Positions 1 through 13,100 of a DNA stretch of 64,000 nucleotides are shown piece by piece. Position 1 is the stretch's first letter. Each line of letters begins with the position of its first letter. The notes below the pieces were generated by a model, which did no database searches, was not told the DNA's origin, and saw only the letters and a program-made list of their open reading frames with translations. The position numbers and the translations under genes were made by a program. This stretch comes from Sipunculus nudus (Eukaryota > Annelida > Sipuncula > Golfingiida > Sipunculidae): NCBI GenBank assembly GCA_026874595.1, contig JAPPUL010000021.1, positions 62,001 to 126,000 on the forward strand, read 5' to 3'.

Positions 1-17
1 GTTTTTGAGCTTTTTGG

Positions 18-41
18 TGACCCTGACCTTGACCCTTGACC
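18..41 (-). promoter_or_regulatory. Nuclear-receptor half-site cluster in N module (per A unit)
   Basis: On the minus strand this segment reads as consecutive GGTCA half-sites and includes TCAAGGTCA, the extended half-site bound in animals by ERR/SF-1-type nuclear receptors. It recurs every 1,274 bp. The match is by sequence only; binding is not shown. The repetitive TGACC string could equally be simple-sequence drift. Confidence 0.4.
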
Positions 42-164
42 GATCATGACCAAAAACAATAGGCTCCCAGAAGAACCGATTATACACTCTATCTATAAGT
101 TTCAGGACGATTGGGGCAAAATTGTGGCCTGTAGAGCGGGGACATACAGACAAACAAACAAACG
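18..164. repeat. N module, representative copy in array A
   Basis: This roughly 145-bp block starts with a string of TGACC(Y) half-sites, continues through ACCAAAAACAATAGG and AAGTTTCA..GG..ATTG.GGCAAAATTGTGGCC, and ends in a CAAACAAAC run. Recognisable versions occur in every A unit, in both C units (from about 41397 and 42684), in C' (from about 47905) and in every B unit (from about 49503). It is therefore an ancient shared module and not specific to A. The wording resembles a repeat I recall as widespread in marine invertebrate genomes, unverified here. The minus strand reads through into short SVCLFVC-type frames, which are by-products of the CAAA/CAGA run. Confidence 0.85.
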
Positions 165-179
165 GAACTGATCAACATA

Positions 180-213
180 CTTGTCGAAATCTCTGATTCC
201 GGCAAGCAATAAA
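180..213 (+). repeat. J stem-loop followed by AATAAA (per A unit)
   Basis: Left arm CTTGTCGAAATC (180-191), loop TCT (192-194) and right arm GATTCCGGCAAG (195-206) form a 12-bp stem with one G-T wobble and one mismatch. AATAAA (208-213) follows at once. The same stem-loop, in different sequence versions, stands at the head of C units (40321-40350) and of C' (46822-46851, the best-paired version). B units lack it. AATAAA just after a hairpin recalls an RNA 3'-end signal, but no transcript is evident. J marks the boundary at which repeat families switch. Confidence 0.7.
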
Positions 214-332
214 CTATAACGCGACAGAAATGGCAAACCGGCCCGCAAAGAGTGCCTGTGGTCACTTATTTTATACGGCGAACGCTATAATTTTTGCAGT
301 CACGGGAAAGCGTGTCTGTCTTTCATACTAAA

Positions 333-351
333 ACGCGTGCACGCATGCGTG
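333..351. other. Alternating purine-pyrimidine tract (Z-DNA-prone), per A unit
   Basis: ACGCGTGCACGCATGCGTG alternates purine and pyrimidine without a break for 19 bases and contains the overlapping 10-bp palindromes GCGTGCACGC and ACGCATGCGT. Shorter alternating tracts (GCATATGTAT and GTGCATGC) follow within 25 bp. It is specific to the A body, is absent from C and B, and is present in all A units, including the diverged one near 45650. Confidence 0.6.
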
Positions 352-551
352 ATGGCATATGTATTTGTGCATGCGGGTTTTAATTTTTACAAAGTTGCTA
401 AAATTTGCGGGGACCGTGTATGATTAAACAAAAGAGGTCATGGGCAGAAAGGCCATGAAACGCCAATTCATATGGTGTACAGTTTATGTGCCTAAAATGT
501 GTAGTTTTGGAGATATGGTTAAACAATGATAGTAGGTACGGGGTTGCTGTG

Positions 552-567
552 CAGCGCCCCCTAGCGG
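552..567 (-). promoter_or_regulatory. CTCF-like motif 1 (first M module of each A unit)
   Basis: The plus strand reads CAGCGCCCCCTAGCGG. Its reverse complement, CCGCTAGGGGGCGCTG, fits the bilaterian CTCF core consensus (CCRSYAG.GGGCRC-like) at each core position I recall. It recurs every 1,274 bp in one orientation. The equivalent box in module M survives in most other copies in the window, for example 40220-40235, 49844-49860 and 50172-50189. Binding is not shown. Confidence 0.5.
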
Positions 568-1009
568 TAATTTTCCAAAAACTGAACAATTGCTTTCGAG
601 ATATTAGTGTATGACGTAACATGTATCAGTTTCAAAAGGATGCCTGCATATCTGTGGCCTATAGGGCATGTCACCGTGAAATCGCGAAATCTCATTCGAC
701 GAGAAACGGTGCGAGATTTTGCCAGATTTTTGGTTGGATCACCGAGAACTCACCAAGGGCTACAAGATGCAAAAATTTTGACCTCTCTAGCATAAAAACT
801 GACAGAGTTAGAAGCTGAAAACTGCAAATTTTCATAATTCAAAGGTTTTACCCCAAAAATAGAGAAATCTGGCAATAGCGCACTTTGGCACCTATGCGCA
901 AAAATAAGCCCATGGACCCTAGTTTAAGGTGCTGTGATGGAAATGGCCCAATGTTTAATAGTTCTGGAGGTATAGCACCACAACAAATTTTCATGTTTTT
1001 TCATCTGCA

Positions 1010-1023
1010 ACGCCCCCTGGCGG
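1010..1023 (-). promoter_or_regulatory. CTCF-like motif 2 (second M-type module of each A unit)
   Basis: The plus strand reads ACGCCCCCTGGCGG, with reverse complement CCGCCAGGGGGCGT. It lies 458 bp after motif 1 in the same orientation, so the array offers two motif-like sites per 1,274 bp at alternating 458- and 816-bp spacing. The homologous site in C and C' is GCCACCAGGGGGCGT on the minus strand, even closer to the canonical core. Confidence 0.5.
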
Positions 1024-1149
1024 CCATTTCCAAAATCTGAAAAACCCGTTTCGAGATATTCTTATGTTACATAAAATATCTCAGAATCAGTAAAATTGCT
1101 GCAAATTTGAAAAATATCAGGAAATTCCATGATTTCTCCCCAAAATTGC

Positions 1150-1163
1150 GTAACCAGGGTAAC
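1150..1163. promoter_or_regulatory. X-box-like motif, derived form, in each A unit
   Basis: GTAACCAGGGTAAC has the layout of an RFX X-box: half-site, two bases, half-site. The homologous position in C, C' and B, and in the diverged A unit (about 46464), has central AT, which makes the motif GTAACCATGGTWAC. The homogenised A core therefore appears to have fixed a T-to-G change. Confidence 0.4.
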
Positions 1164-4100
1164 AGCGAAATGAGGCAATTTTGCAGTGTTGGAAGTGGCC
1201 ATGCAGTGGCAAATAAAACGGGCTACAGATAAGGTGCCTACGGCTATTTTTGACGAAGGTATGAAGAAAAAACCGTTTTTGAGCTTTTTGGTGACCCTGA
1301 CCTTGACCCTTGACCGATCATGACCAAAAACAATAGGCTCCCAGAAGAACCGATTATACACTCTATCTATAAGTTTCAGGACGATTGGGGCAAAATTGTG
1401 GCCTGTAGAGCGGGGACATACAGACAAACAAACAAACGGAACTGATCAACATACTTGTCGAAATCTCTGATTCCGGCAAGCAATAAACTATAACGCGACA
1501 GAAATGGCAAACCGGCCCGCAAAGAGTGCCTGTGGTCACTTATTTTATACGGCGAACGCTATAATTTTTGCAGTCACGGGAAAGCGTGTCTGTCTTTCAT
1601 ACTAAAACGCGTGCACGCATGCGTGATGGCATATGTATTTGTGCATGCGGGTTTTAATTTTTACAAAGTTGCTAAAATTTGCGGGGACCGTGTATGATTA
1701 AACAAAAGAGGTCATGGGCAGAAAGGCCATGAAACGCCAATTCATATGGTGTACAGTTTATGTGCCTAAAATGTGTAGTTTTGGAGATATGGTTAAACAA
1801 TGATAGTAGGTACGGGGTTGCTGTGCAGCGCCCCCTAGCGGTAATTTTCCAAAAACTGAACAATTGCTTTCGAGATATTAGTGTATGACGTAACATGTAT
1901 CAGTTTCAAAAGGATGCCTGCATATCTGTGGCCTATAGGGCATGTCACCGTGAAATCGCGAAATCTCATTCGACGAGAAACGGTGCGAGATTTTGCCAGA
2001 TTTTTGGTTGGATCACCGAGAACTCACCAAGGGCTACAAGATGCAAAAATTTTGACCTCTCTAGCATAAAAACTGACAGAGTTAGAAGCTGAAAACTGCA
2101 AATTTTCATAATTCAAAGGTTTTACCCCAAAAATAGAGAAATCTGGCAATAGCGCACTTTGGCACCTATGCGCAAAAATAAGCCCATGGACCCTAGTTTA
2201 AGGTGCTGTGATGGAAATGGCCCAATGTTTAATAGTTCTGGAGGTATAGCACCACAACAAATTTTCATGTTTTTTCATCTGCAACGCCCCCTGGCGGCCA
2301 TTTCCAAAATCTGAAAAACCCGTTTCGAGATATTCTTATGTTACATAAAATATCTCAGAATCAGTAAAATTGCTGCAAATTTGAAAAATATCAGGAAATT
2401 CCATGATTTCTCCCCAAAATTGCGTAACCAGGGTAACAGCGAAATGAGGCAATTTTGCAGTGTTGGAAGTGGCCATGCAGTGGCAAATAAAACGGGCTAC
2501 AGATAAGGTGCCTACGGCTATTTTTGACGAAGGTATGAAGAAAAAACCGTTTTTGAGCTTTTTGGTGACCCTGACCTTGACCCTTGACCGATCATGACCA
2601 AAAACAATAGGCTCCCAGAAGAACCGATTATACACTCTATCTATAAGTTTCAGGACGATTGGGGCAAAATTGTGGCCTGTAGAGCGGGGACATACAGACA
2701 AACAAACAAACGGAACTGATCAACATACTTGTCGAAATCTCTGATTCCGGCAAGCAATAAACTATAACGCGACAGAAATGGCAAACCGGCCCGCAAAGAG
2801 TGCCTGTGGTCACTTATTTTATACGGCGAACGCTATAATTTTTGCAGTCACGGGAAAGCGTGTCTGTCTTTCATACTAAAACGCGTGCACGCATGCGTGA
2901 TGGCATATGTATTTGTGCATGCGGGTTTTAATTTTTACAAAGTTGCTAAAATTTGCGGGGACCGTGTATGATTAAACAAAAGAGGTCATGGGCAGAAAGG
3001 CCATGAAACGCCAATTCATATGGTGTACAGTTTATGTGCCTAAAATGTGTAGTTTTGGAGATATGGTTAAACAATGATAGTAGGTACGGGGTTGCTGTGC
3101 AGCGCCCCCTAGCGGTAATTTTCCAAAAACTGAACAATTGCTTTCGAGATATTAGTGTATGACGTAACATGTATCAGTTTCAAAAGGATGCCTGCATATC
3201 TGTGGCCTATAGGGCATGTCACCGTGAAATCGCGAAATCTCATTCGACGAGAAACGGTGCGAGATTTTGCCAGATTTTTGGTTGGATCACCGAGAACTCA
3301 CCAAGGGCTACAAGATGCAAAAATTTTGACCTCTCTAGCATAAAAACTGACAGAGTTAGAAGCTGAAAACTGCAAATTTTCATAATTCAAAGGTTTTACC
3401 CCAAAAATAGAGAAATCTGGCAATAGCGCACTTTGGCACCTATGCGCAAAAATAAGCCCATGGACCCTAGTTTAAGGTGCTGTGATGGAAATGGCCCAAT
3501 GTTTAATAGTTCTGGAGGTATAGCACCACAACAAATTTTCATGTTTTTTCATCTGCAACGCCCCCTGGCGGCCATTTCCAAAATCTGAAAAACCCGTTTC
3601 GAGATATTCTTATGTTACATAAAATATCTCAGAATCAGTAAAATTGCTGCAAATTTGAAAAATATCAGGAAATTCCATGATTTCTCCCCAAAATTGCGTA
3701 ACCAGGGTAACAGCGAAATGAGGCAATTTTGCAGTGTTGGAAGTGGCCATGCAGTGGCAAATAAAACGGGCTACAGATAAGGTGCCTACGGCTATTTTTG
3801 ACGAAGGTATGAAGAAAAAACCGTTTTTGAGCTTTTTGGTGACCCTGACCTTGACCCTTGACCGATCATGACCAAAAACAATAGGCTCCCAGAAGAACCG
3901 ATTATACACTCTATCTATAAGTTTCAGGACGATTGGGGCAAAATTGTGGCCTGTAGAGCGGGGACATACAGACAAACAAACAAACGGAACTGATCAACAT
4001 ACTTGTCGAAATCTCTGATTCCGCCAAGCAATAAACTATAACGCGACAGAAATGGCAAACCGGCCCGCAAAGAGTGCCTGTGGTCACTTATTTTATACGG

Positions 4101-7100
4101 CGAACGCTATAATTTTTGCAGTCACGGGAAAGCGTGTCTGTCTTTCATACTAAAACGCGTGCACGCATGCGTGATGGCATATGTATTTGTGCATGCGGGT
4201 TTTAATTTTTACAAAGTTGCTAAAATTTGCGGGGACCGTGTATGATTAAACAAAAGAGGTCATGGGCAGAAAGGCCATGAAACGCCAATTCATATGGTGT
4301 ACAGTTTATGTGCCTAAAATGTGTAGTTTTGGAGATATGGTTAAACAATGATAGTAGGTACGGGGTTGCTGTGCAGCGCCCCCTAGCGGTAATTTTCCAA
4401 AAACTGAACAATTGCTTTCGAGATATTAGTGTATGACGTAACATGTATCAGTTTCAAAAGGATGCCTGCATATCTGTGGCCTATAGGGCATGTCACCGTG
4501 AAATCGCGAAATCTCATTCGACGAGAAACGGTGCGAGATTTTGCCAGATTTTTGGTTGGATCACCGAGAACTCACCAAGGGCTACAAGATGCAAAAATTT
4601 TGACCTCTCTAGCATAAAAACTGACAGAGTTAGAAGCTGAAAACTGCAAATTTTCATAATTCAAAGGTTTTACCCCAAAAATAGAGAAATCTGGCAATAG
4701 CGCACTTTGGCACCTATGCGCAAAAATAAGCCCATGGACCCTAGTTTAAGGTGCTGTGATGGAAATGGCCCAATGTTTAATAGTTCTGGAGGTATAGCAC
4801 CACAACAAATTTTCATGTTTTTTCATCTGCAACGCCCCCTGGCGGCCATTTCCAAAATCTGAAAAACCCGTTTCGAGATATTCTTATGTTACATAAAATA
4901 TCTCAGAATCAGTAAAATTGCTGCAAATTTGAAAAATATCAGGAAATTCCATGATTTCTCCCCAAAATTGCGTAACCAGGGTAACAGCGAAATGAGGCAA
5001 TTTTGCAGTGTTGGAAGTGGCCATGCAGTGGCAAATAAAACGGGCTACAGATAAGGTGCCTACGGCTATTTTTGACGAAGGTATGAAGAAAAAACCGTTT
5101 TTGAGCTTTTTGGTGACCCTGACCTTGACCCTTGACCGATCATGACCAAAAACAATAGGCTCCCAGAAGAACCGATTATACACTCTATCTATAAGTTTCA
5201 GGACGATTGGGGCAAAATTGTGGCCTGTAGAGCGGGGACATACAGACAAACAAACAAACGGAACTGATCAACATACTTGTCGAAATCTCTGATTCCGGCA
5301 AGCAATAAACTATAACGCGACAGAAATGGCAAACCGGCCCGCAAAGAGTGCCTGTGGTCACTTATTTTATACGGCGAACGCTATAATTTTTGCAGTCACG
5401 GGAAAGCGTGTCTGTCTTTCATACTAAAACGCGTGCACGCATGCGTGATGGCATATGTATTTGTGCATGCGGGTTTTAATTTTTACAAAGTTGCTAAAAT
5501 TTGCGGGGACCGTGTATGATTAAACAAAAGAGGTCATGGGCAGAAAGGCCATGAAACGCCAATTCATATGGTGTACAGTTTATGTGCCTAAAATGTGTAG
5601 TTTTGGAGATATGGTTAAACAATGATAGTAGGTACGGGGTTGCTGTGCAGCGCCCCCTAGCGGTAATTTTCCAAAAACTGAACAATTGCTTTCGAGATAT
5701 TAGTGTATGACGTAACATGTATCAGTTTCAAAAGGATGCCTGCATATCTGTGGCCTATAGGGCATGTCACCGTGAAATCGCGAAATCTCATTCGACGAGA
5801 AACGGTGCGAGATTTTGCCAGATTTTTGGTTGGATCACCGAGAACTCACCAAGGGCTACAAGATGCAAAAATTTTGACCTCTCTAGCATAAAAACTGACA
5901 GAGTTAGAAGCTGAAAACTGCAAATTTTCATAATTCAAAGGTTTTACCCCAAAAATAGAGAAATCTGGCAATAGCGCACTTTGGCACCTATGCGCAAAAA
6001 TAAGCCCATGGACCCTAGTTTAAGGTGCTGTGATGGAAATGGCCCAATGTTTAATAGTTCTGGAGGTATAGCACCACAACAAATTTTCATGTTTTTTCAT
6101 CTGCAACGCCCCCTGGCGGCCATTTCCAAAATCTGAAAAACCCGTTTCGAGATATTCTTATGTTACATAAAATATCTCAGAATCAGTAAAATTGCTGCAA
6201 ATTTGAAAAATATCAGGAAATTCCATGATTTCTCCCCAAAATTGCGTAACCAGGGTAACAGCGAAATGAGGCAATTTTGCAGTGTTGGAAGTGGCCATGC
6301 AGTGGCAAATAAAACGGGCTACAGATAAGGTGCCTACGGCTATTTTTGACGAAGGTATGAAGAAAAAACCGTTTTTGAGCTTTTTGGTGACCCTGACCTT
6401 GACCCTTGACCGAGCATGACCAAAAACAATAGGCTCCCAGAAGAACCGATTATACACTCTATCTATAAGTTTCAGGACGATTGGGGCAAAATTGTGGCCT
6501 GTAGAGCGGGGACATACAGACAAACAAACAAACGGAACTGATCAACATACTTGTCGAAATCTCTGATTCCGGCAAGCAATAAACTATAACGCGACAGAAA
6601 TGGCAAACCGGCCCGCAAAGAGTGCCTGTGGTCACTTATTTTATACGGCGAACGCTATAATTTTTGCAGTCACGGGAAAGCGTGTCTGTCTTTCATACTA
6701 AAACGCGTGCACGCATGCGTGATGGCATATGTATTTGTGCATGCGGGTTTTAATTTTTACAAAGTTGCTAAAATTTGCGGGGACCGTGTATGATTAAACA
6801 AAAGAGGTCATGGGCAGAAAGGCCATGAAACGCCAATTTATATGGTGTACAGTTTATGTGCCTAAAATGTGTAGTTTTGGAGATATGGTTAAACAATGAT
6901 AGTAGGTACGGGGTTGCTGTGCAGCGCCCCCTAGCGGTAATTTTCCAAAAACTGAACAATTGCTTTCGAGATATTAGTGTATGACGTAACATGTATCAGT
7001 TTCAAAAGGATGCCTGCATATCTGTGGCCTATAGGGCATGTCACCCTGAAATCGCGAAATCTCATTCGACGAGAAACGGTGCGAGATTTTGCCAGATTTT

Positions 7101-10100
7101 TGGTTGGATCACCGAGAACTCACCAAGGGCTACAAGATGCAAAAATTTTGACCTCTCTAGCATAAAAACTGACAGAGTTAGAAGCTGAAAACTGCAAATT
7201 TTCATAATTCAAAGGTTTTACCCCAAAAATAGAGAAATCTGGCAATAGCGCACTTTGGCACCTATGCGCAAAAATAAGCCCATGGACCCTAGTTTAAGGT
7301 GCTGTGATGGAAATGGCCCAATGTTTAATAGTTCTGGAGGTATAGCACCACAACAAATTTTCATGTTTTTTCATCTGCAACGCCCCCTGGCGGCCATTTC
7401 CAAAATCTGAAAAACCCGTTTCGAGATATTCTTATGTTACATAAAATATCTCAGAATCAGTAAAATTGCTGCAAATTTGAAAAATATCAGGAAATTCCAT
7501 GATTTCTCCCCAAAATTGCGTAACCAGGGTAACAGCGAAATGAGGCAATTTTGCAGTGTTGGAAGTGGCCATGCAGTGGCAAATAAAACGGGCTACAGAT
7601 AAGGTGCCTACGGCTATTTTTGACGAAGGTATGAAGAAAAAACCGTTTTTGAGCTTTTTGGTGACCCTGACCTTGACCCTTGACCGATCATGACCAAAAA
7701 CAATAGGCTCCCAGAAGAACCGATTATACACTCTATCTATAAGTTTCAGGACGATTGGGGCAAAATTGTGGCCTGTAGAGCGGGGACATACAGACAAACA
7801 AACAAACGGAACTGATCAACATACTTGTCGAAATCTCTGATTCCGGCAAGCAATAAACTATAACGCGACAGAAATGGCAAACCAGCCCGCAAAGAGTGCC
7901 TGTGGTCACTTATTTTATACGGCGAACGCTATAATTTTTGCAGTCACGGGAAAGCGTGTCTGTCTTTCATACTAAAACGCGTGCACGCATGCGTGATGGC
8001 ATATGTATTTGTGCATGCGGGTTTTAATTTTTACAAAGTTGCTAAAATTTGCGGGGACCGTGTATGATTAAACAAAAGAGGTCATGGGCAGAAAGGCCAT
8101 GAAACGCCAATTCATATGGTGTACAGTTTATGTGCCTAAAATGTGTAGTTTTGGAGATATGGTTAAACAATGATAGTAGGTACGGGGTTGCTGTGCAGCG
8201 CCCCCTAGCGGTAATTTTCCAAAAACTGAACAATTGCTTTCGAGATATTAGTGTATGACGTAACATGTATCAGTTTCAAAAGGATGCCTGCATATCTGTG
8301 GCCTATAGGGCATGTCACCGTGAAATCGCGAAATCTCATTCGACGAGAAACGGTGCGAGATTTTGCCAGATTTTTGGTTGGATCACCGAGAACTCACCAA
8401 GGGCTACAAGATGCAAAAATTTTGACCTCTCTAGCATAAAAACTGACAGAGTTAGAAGCTGAAAACTGCAAATTTTCATAATTCAAAGGTTTTACCCCAA
8501 AAATAGAGAAATCTGGCAATAGCGCACTTTGGCACCTATGCGCAAAAATAAGCCCATGGACCCTAGTTTAAGGTGCTGTGATGGAAATGGCCCAATGTTT
8601 AATAGTTCTGGAGGTATAGCACCACAACAAATTTTCATGTTTTTTCATCTGCAACGCCCCCTGGCGGCCATTTCCAAAATCTGAAAAACCCGTTTCGAGA
8701 TATTCTTATGTTACATAAAATATCTCAGAATCAGTAAAATTGCTGCAAATTTGAAAAATATCAGGAAATTCCATGATTTCTCCCCAAAATTGCGTAACCA
8801 GGGTAACATCGAAATGAGGCAATTTTGCAGTGTTGGAAGTGGCCATGCAGTGGCAAATAAAACGGGCTACAGATAAGGTGCCTACGGCTATTTTTGACGA
8901 AGGTATGAAGAAAAAACCGTTTTTGAGCTTTTTGGTGACCCTGACCTTGACCCTTGACCGATCATGACCAAAAACAATAGGCTCCCAGAAGAACCGATTA
9001 TACACTCTATCTATAAGTTTCAGGACGATTGGGGCAAAATTGTGGCCTGTAGAGCGGGGACATACAGACAAACAAACAAACGGAACTGATCAACATACTT
9101 GTCGAAATCTCTGATTCCGGCAAGCAATAAACTATAACGCGACAGAAATGGCAAACCGGCCCGCAAAGAGTGCCTGTGGTCACTTATTTTATACGGCGAA
9201 CGCTATAATTTTTGCAGTCACGGGAAAGCGTGTCTGTCTTTCATACTAAAACGCGTGCACGCATGCGTGATGGCATATGTATTTGTGCATGCGGGTTTTA
9301 ATTTTTACAAAGTTGCTAAAATTTGCGGGGACCGTGTATGATTAAACAAAAGAGGTCATGGGCAGAAAGGCCATGAAACGCCAATTCATATGGTGTACAG
9401 TTTATGTGCCTAAAATGTGTAGTTTTGGAGATATGGTTAAACAATGATAGTAGGTACGGGGTTGCTGTGCAGCGCCCCCTAGCGGTAATTTTCCAAAAAC
9501 TGAACAATTGCTTTCGAGATATTAGTGTATGACGTAACATGTATCAGTTTCAAAAGGATGCCTGCATATCTGTGGCCTATAGGGCATGTCACCGTGAAAT
9601 CGCGAAATCTCATTCGACGAGAAACGGTGCGAGATTTTGCCAGATTTTTGGTTGGATCACCGAGAACTCACCAAGGGCTACAAGATGCAAAAATTTTGAC
9701 CTCTCTAGCATAAAAACTGACAGAGTTAGAAGCTGAAAACTGCAAATTTTCATAATTCAAAGGTTTTACCCCAAAAATAGAGAAATCTGGCAATAGCGCA
9801 CTTTGGCACCTATGCGCAAAAATAAGCCCATGGACCCTAGTTTAAGGTGCTGTGATGGAAATGGCCCAATGTTTAATAGTTCTGGAGGTATAGCACCACA
9901 ACAAATTTTCATGTTTTTTCATCTGCAACGCCCCCTGGCGGCCATTTCCAAAATCTGAAAAACCCGTTTCGAGATATTCTTATGTTACATAAAATATCTC
10001 AGAATCAGTAAAATTGCTGCAAATTTGAAAAATATCAGGAAATTCCATGATTTCTCCCCAAAATTGCGTAACCAGGGTAACAGCGAAATGAGGCAATTTT

Positions 10101-13100
10101 GCAGTGTTGGAAGTGGCCATGCAGTGGCAAATAAAACGGGCTACAGATAAGGTGCCTACGGCTATTTTTGACGAAGGTATGAAGAAAAAACCGTTTTTGA
10201 GCTTTTTGGTGACCCTGACCTTGACCCTTGACCGATCATGACCAAAAACAATAGGCTCCCAGAAGAACCGATTATACACTCTATCTATAAGTTTCAGGAC
10301 GATTGGGGCAAAATTGTGGCCTGTAGAGCGGGGACATACAGACAAACAAACAAACGGAACTGATCAACATACTTGTCGAAATCTCTGATTCCGGCAAGCA
10401 ATAAACTATAACGCGACAGAAATGGCAAACCGGCCCGCAAAGAGTGCCTGTGGTCACTTATTTTATACGGCGAACGCTATAATTTTTGCAGTCACGGGAA
10501 AGCGTGTCTGTCTTTCATACTAAAACGCGTGCACGCATGCGTGATGGCATATGTATTTGTGCATGCGGGTTTTAATTTTTACAAAGTTGCTAAAATTTGC
10601 GGGGACCGTGTATGATTAAACAAAAGAGGTCATGGGCAGAAAGGCCATGAAACGCCAATTCATATGGTGTACAGTTTATGTGCCTAAAATGTGTAGTTTT
10701 GGAGATATGGTTAAACAATGATAGTAGGTACGGGGTTGCTGTGCAGCGCCCCCTAGCGGTAATTTTCCAAAAACTGAACAATTGCTTTCGAGATATTAGT
10801 GTATGACGTAACATGTATCAGTTTCAAAAGGATGCCTGCATATCTGTGGCCTATAGGGCATGTCACCGTGAAATCGCGAAATCTCATTCGACGAGAAACG
10901 GTGCGAGATTTTGCCAGATTTTTGGTTGGATCACCGAGAACTCACCAAGGGCTACAAGATGCAAAAATTTTGACCTCTCTAGCATAAAAACTGACAGAGT
11001 TAGAAGCTGAAAACTGCAAATTTTCATAATTCAAAGGTTTTACCCCAAAAATAGAGAAATCTGGCAATAGCGCACTTTGGCACCTATGCGCAAAAATAAG
11101 CCCATGGACCCTAGTTTAAGGTGCTGTGATGGAAATGGCCCAATGTTTAATAGTTCTGGAGGTATAGCACCACAACAAATTTTCATGTTTTTTCATCTGC
11201 AACGCCCCCTGGCGGCCATTTCCAAAATCTGAAAAACCCGTTTCGAGATATTCTTATGTTACATAAAATATCTCAGAATCAGTAAAATTGCTGCAAATTT
11301 GAAAAATATCAGGAAATTCCATGATTTCTCCCCAAAATTGCGTAACCAGGGTAACAGCGAAATGAGGCAATTTTGCAGTGTTGGAAGTGGCCATGCAGTG
11401 GCAAATAAAACGGGCTACAGATAAGGTGCCTACGGCTATTTTTGACGAAGGTATGAAGAAAAAACCGTTTTTGAGCTTTTTGGTGACCCTGACCTTGACC
11501 CTTGACCGATCATGACCAAAAACAATAGGCTCCCAGAAGAACCGATTATACACTCTATCTATAAGTTTCAGGACGATTGGGGCAAAATTGTGGCCTGTAG
11601 AGCGGGGACATACAGACAAACAAACAAACGGAACTGATCAACATACTTGTCGAAATCTCTGATTCCGGCAAGCAATAAACTATAACGCGACAGAAATGGC
11701 AAACCGGCCCGCAAAGAGTGCCTGTGGTCACTTATTTTATACGGCGAACGCTATAATTTTTGCAGTCACGGGAAAGCGTGTCTGTCTTTCATACTAAAAC
11801 GCGTGCACGCATGCGTGATGGCATATGTATTTGTGCATGCGGGTTTTAATTTTTACAAAGTTGCTAAAATTTGCGGGGACCGTGTATGATTAAACAAAAG
11901 AGGTCATGGGCAGAAAGGCCATGAAACGCCAATTCATATGGTGTACAGTTTATGTGCCTAAAATGTGTAGTTTTGGAGATATGGTTAAACAATGATAGTA
12001 GGTACGGGGTTGCTGTGCAGCGCCCCCTAGCGGTAATTTTCCAAAAACTGAACAATTGCTTTCGAGATATTAGTGTATGACGTAACATGTATCAGTTTCA
12101 AAAGGATGCCTGCATATCTGTGGCCTATAGGGCATGTCACCGTGAAATCGCGAAATCTCATTCGACGAGAAACGGTGCGAGATTTTGCCAGATTTTTGGT
12201 TGGATCACCGAGAACTCACCAAGGGCTACAAGATGCAAAAATTTTGACCTCTCTAGCATAAAAACTGACAGAGTTAGAAGCTGAAAACTGCAAATTTTCA
12301 TAATTCAAAGGTTTTACCCCAAAAATAGAGAAATCTGGCAATAGCGCACTTTGGCACCTATGCGCAAAAATAAGCCCATGGACCCTAGTTTAAGGTGCTG
12401 TGATGGAAATGGCCCAATGTTTAATAGTTCTGGAGGTATAGCACCACAACAAATTTTCATGTTTTTTCATCTGCAACGCCCCCTGGCGGCCATTTCCAAA
12501 ATCTGAAAAACCCGTTTCGAGATATTCTTATGTTACATAAAATATCTCAGAATCAGTAAAATTGCTGCAAATTTGAAAAATATCAGGAAATTCCATGATT
12601 TCTCCCCAAAATTGCGTAACCAGGGTAACAGCGAAATGAGGCAATTTTGCAGTGTTGGAAGTGGCCATGCAGTGGCAAATAAAACGGGCTACAGATAAGG
12701 TGCCTACGGCTATTTTTGACGAAGGTATGAAGAAAAAACCGTTTTTGAGCTTTTTGGTGACCCTGACCTTGACCCTTGACCGATCATGACCAAAAACAAT
12801 AGGCTCCCAGAAGAACCGATTATACACTCTATCTATAAGTTTCAGGACGATTGGGGCAAAATTGTGGCCTGTAGAGCGGGGACATACAGACAAACAAACA
12901 AACGGAACTGATCAACATACTTGTCGAAATCTCTGATTCCGGCAAGCAATAAACTATAACGCGACAGAAATGGCAAACCGGCCCGCAAAGAGTGCCTGTG
13001 GTCACTTATTTTATACGGCGAACGCTATAATTTTTGCAGTCACGGGAAAGCGTGTCTGTCTTTCATACTAAAACGCGTGCACGCATGCGTGATGGCATAT

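Noticed and set aside
180-400. Helitron 3' end (hairpin followed by CTRR)
   Set aside because: The J hairpin is followed by AATAAA, not CTRR, and no replication-helicase coding sequence is present. CTAG at the T border lies on the far side of the CAAAC run from any hairpin.
690-720. CENP-B-box-like string in the A unit (TTCGACGAGAAACGG)
   Set aside because: It has five bases where the box has four between TTCG and the AAACGG part, and CGGT in place of CGGG. Homologous sites in other families do not match better.
660-730. Hammerhead ribozyme, common in some animal tandem repeats
   Set aside because: GAAAC occurs next to the H hairpin, but I found no CTGANGA core at the right distance in A, B or C on either strand by eye.
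1062-1427. Minus-strand 121-codon frame repeated in nearly every A unit
   Set aside because: It recurs because the DNA recurs. An extra C breaks it to 103 codons in four units with no loss of repeat identity, the visible changes alter the amino acid (including D to A, A to D, V to E, W to C and L to W), and it runs into the CAAA run. No domain is recognisable.
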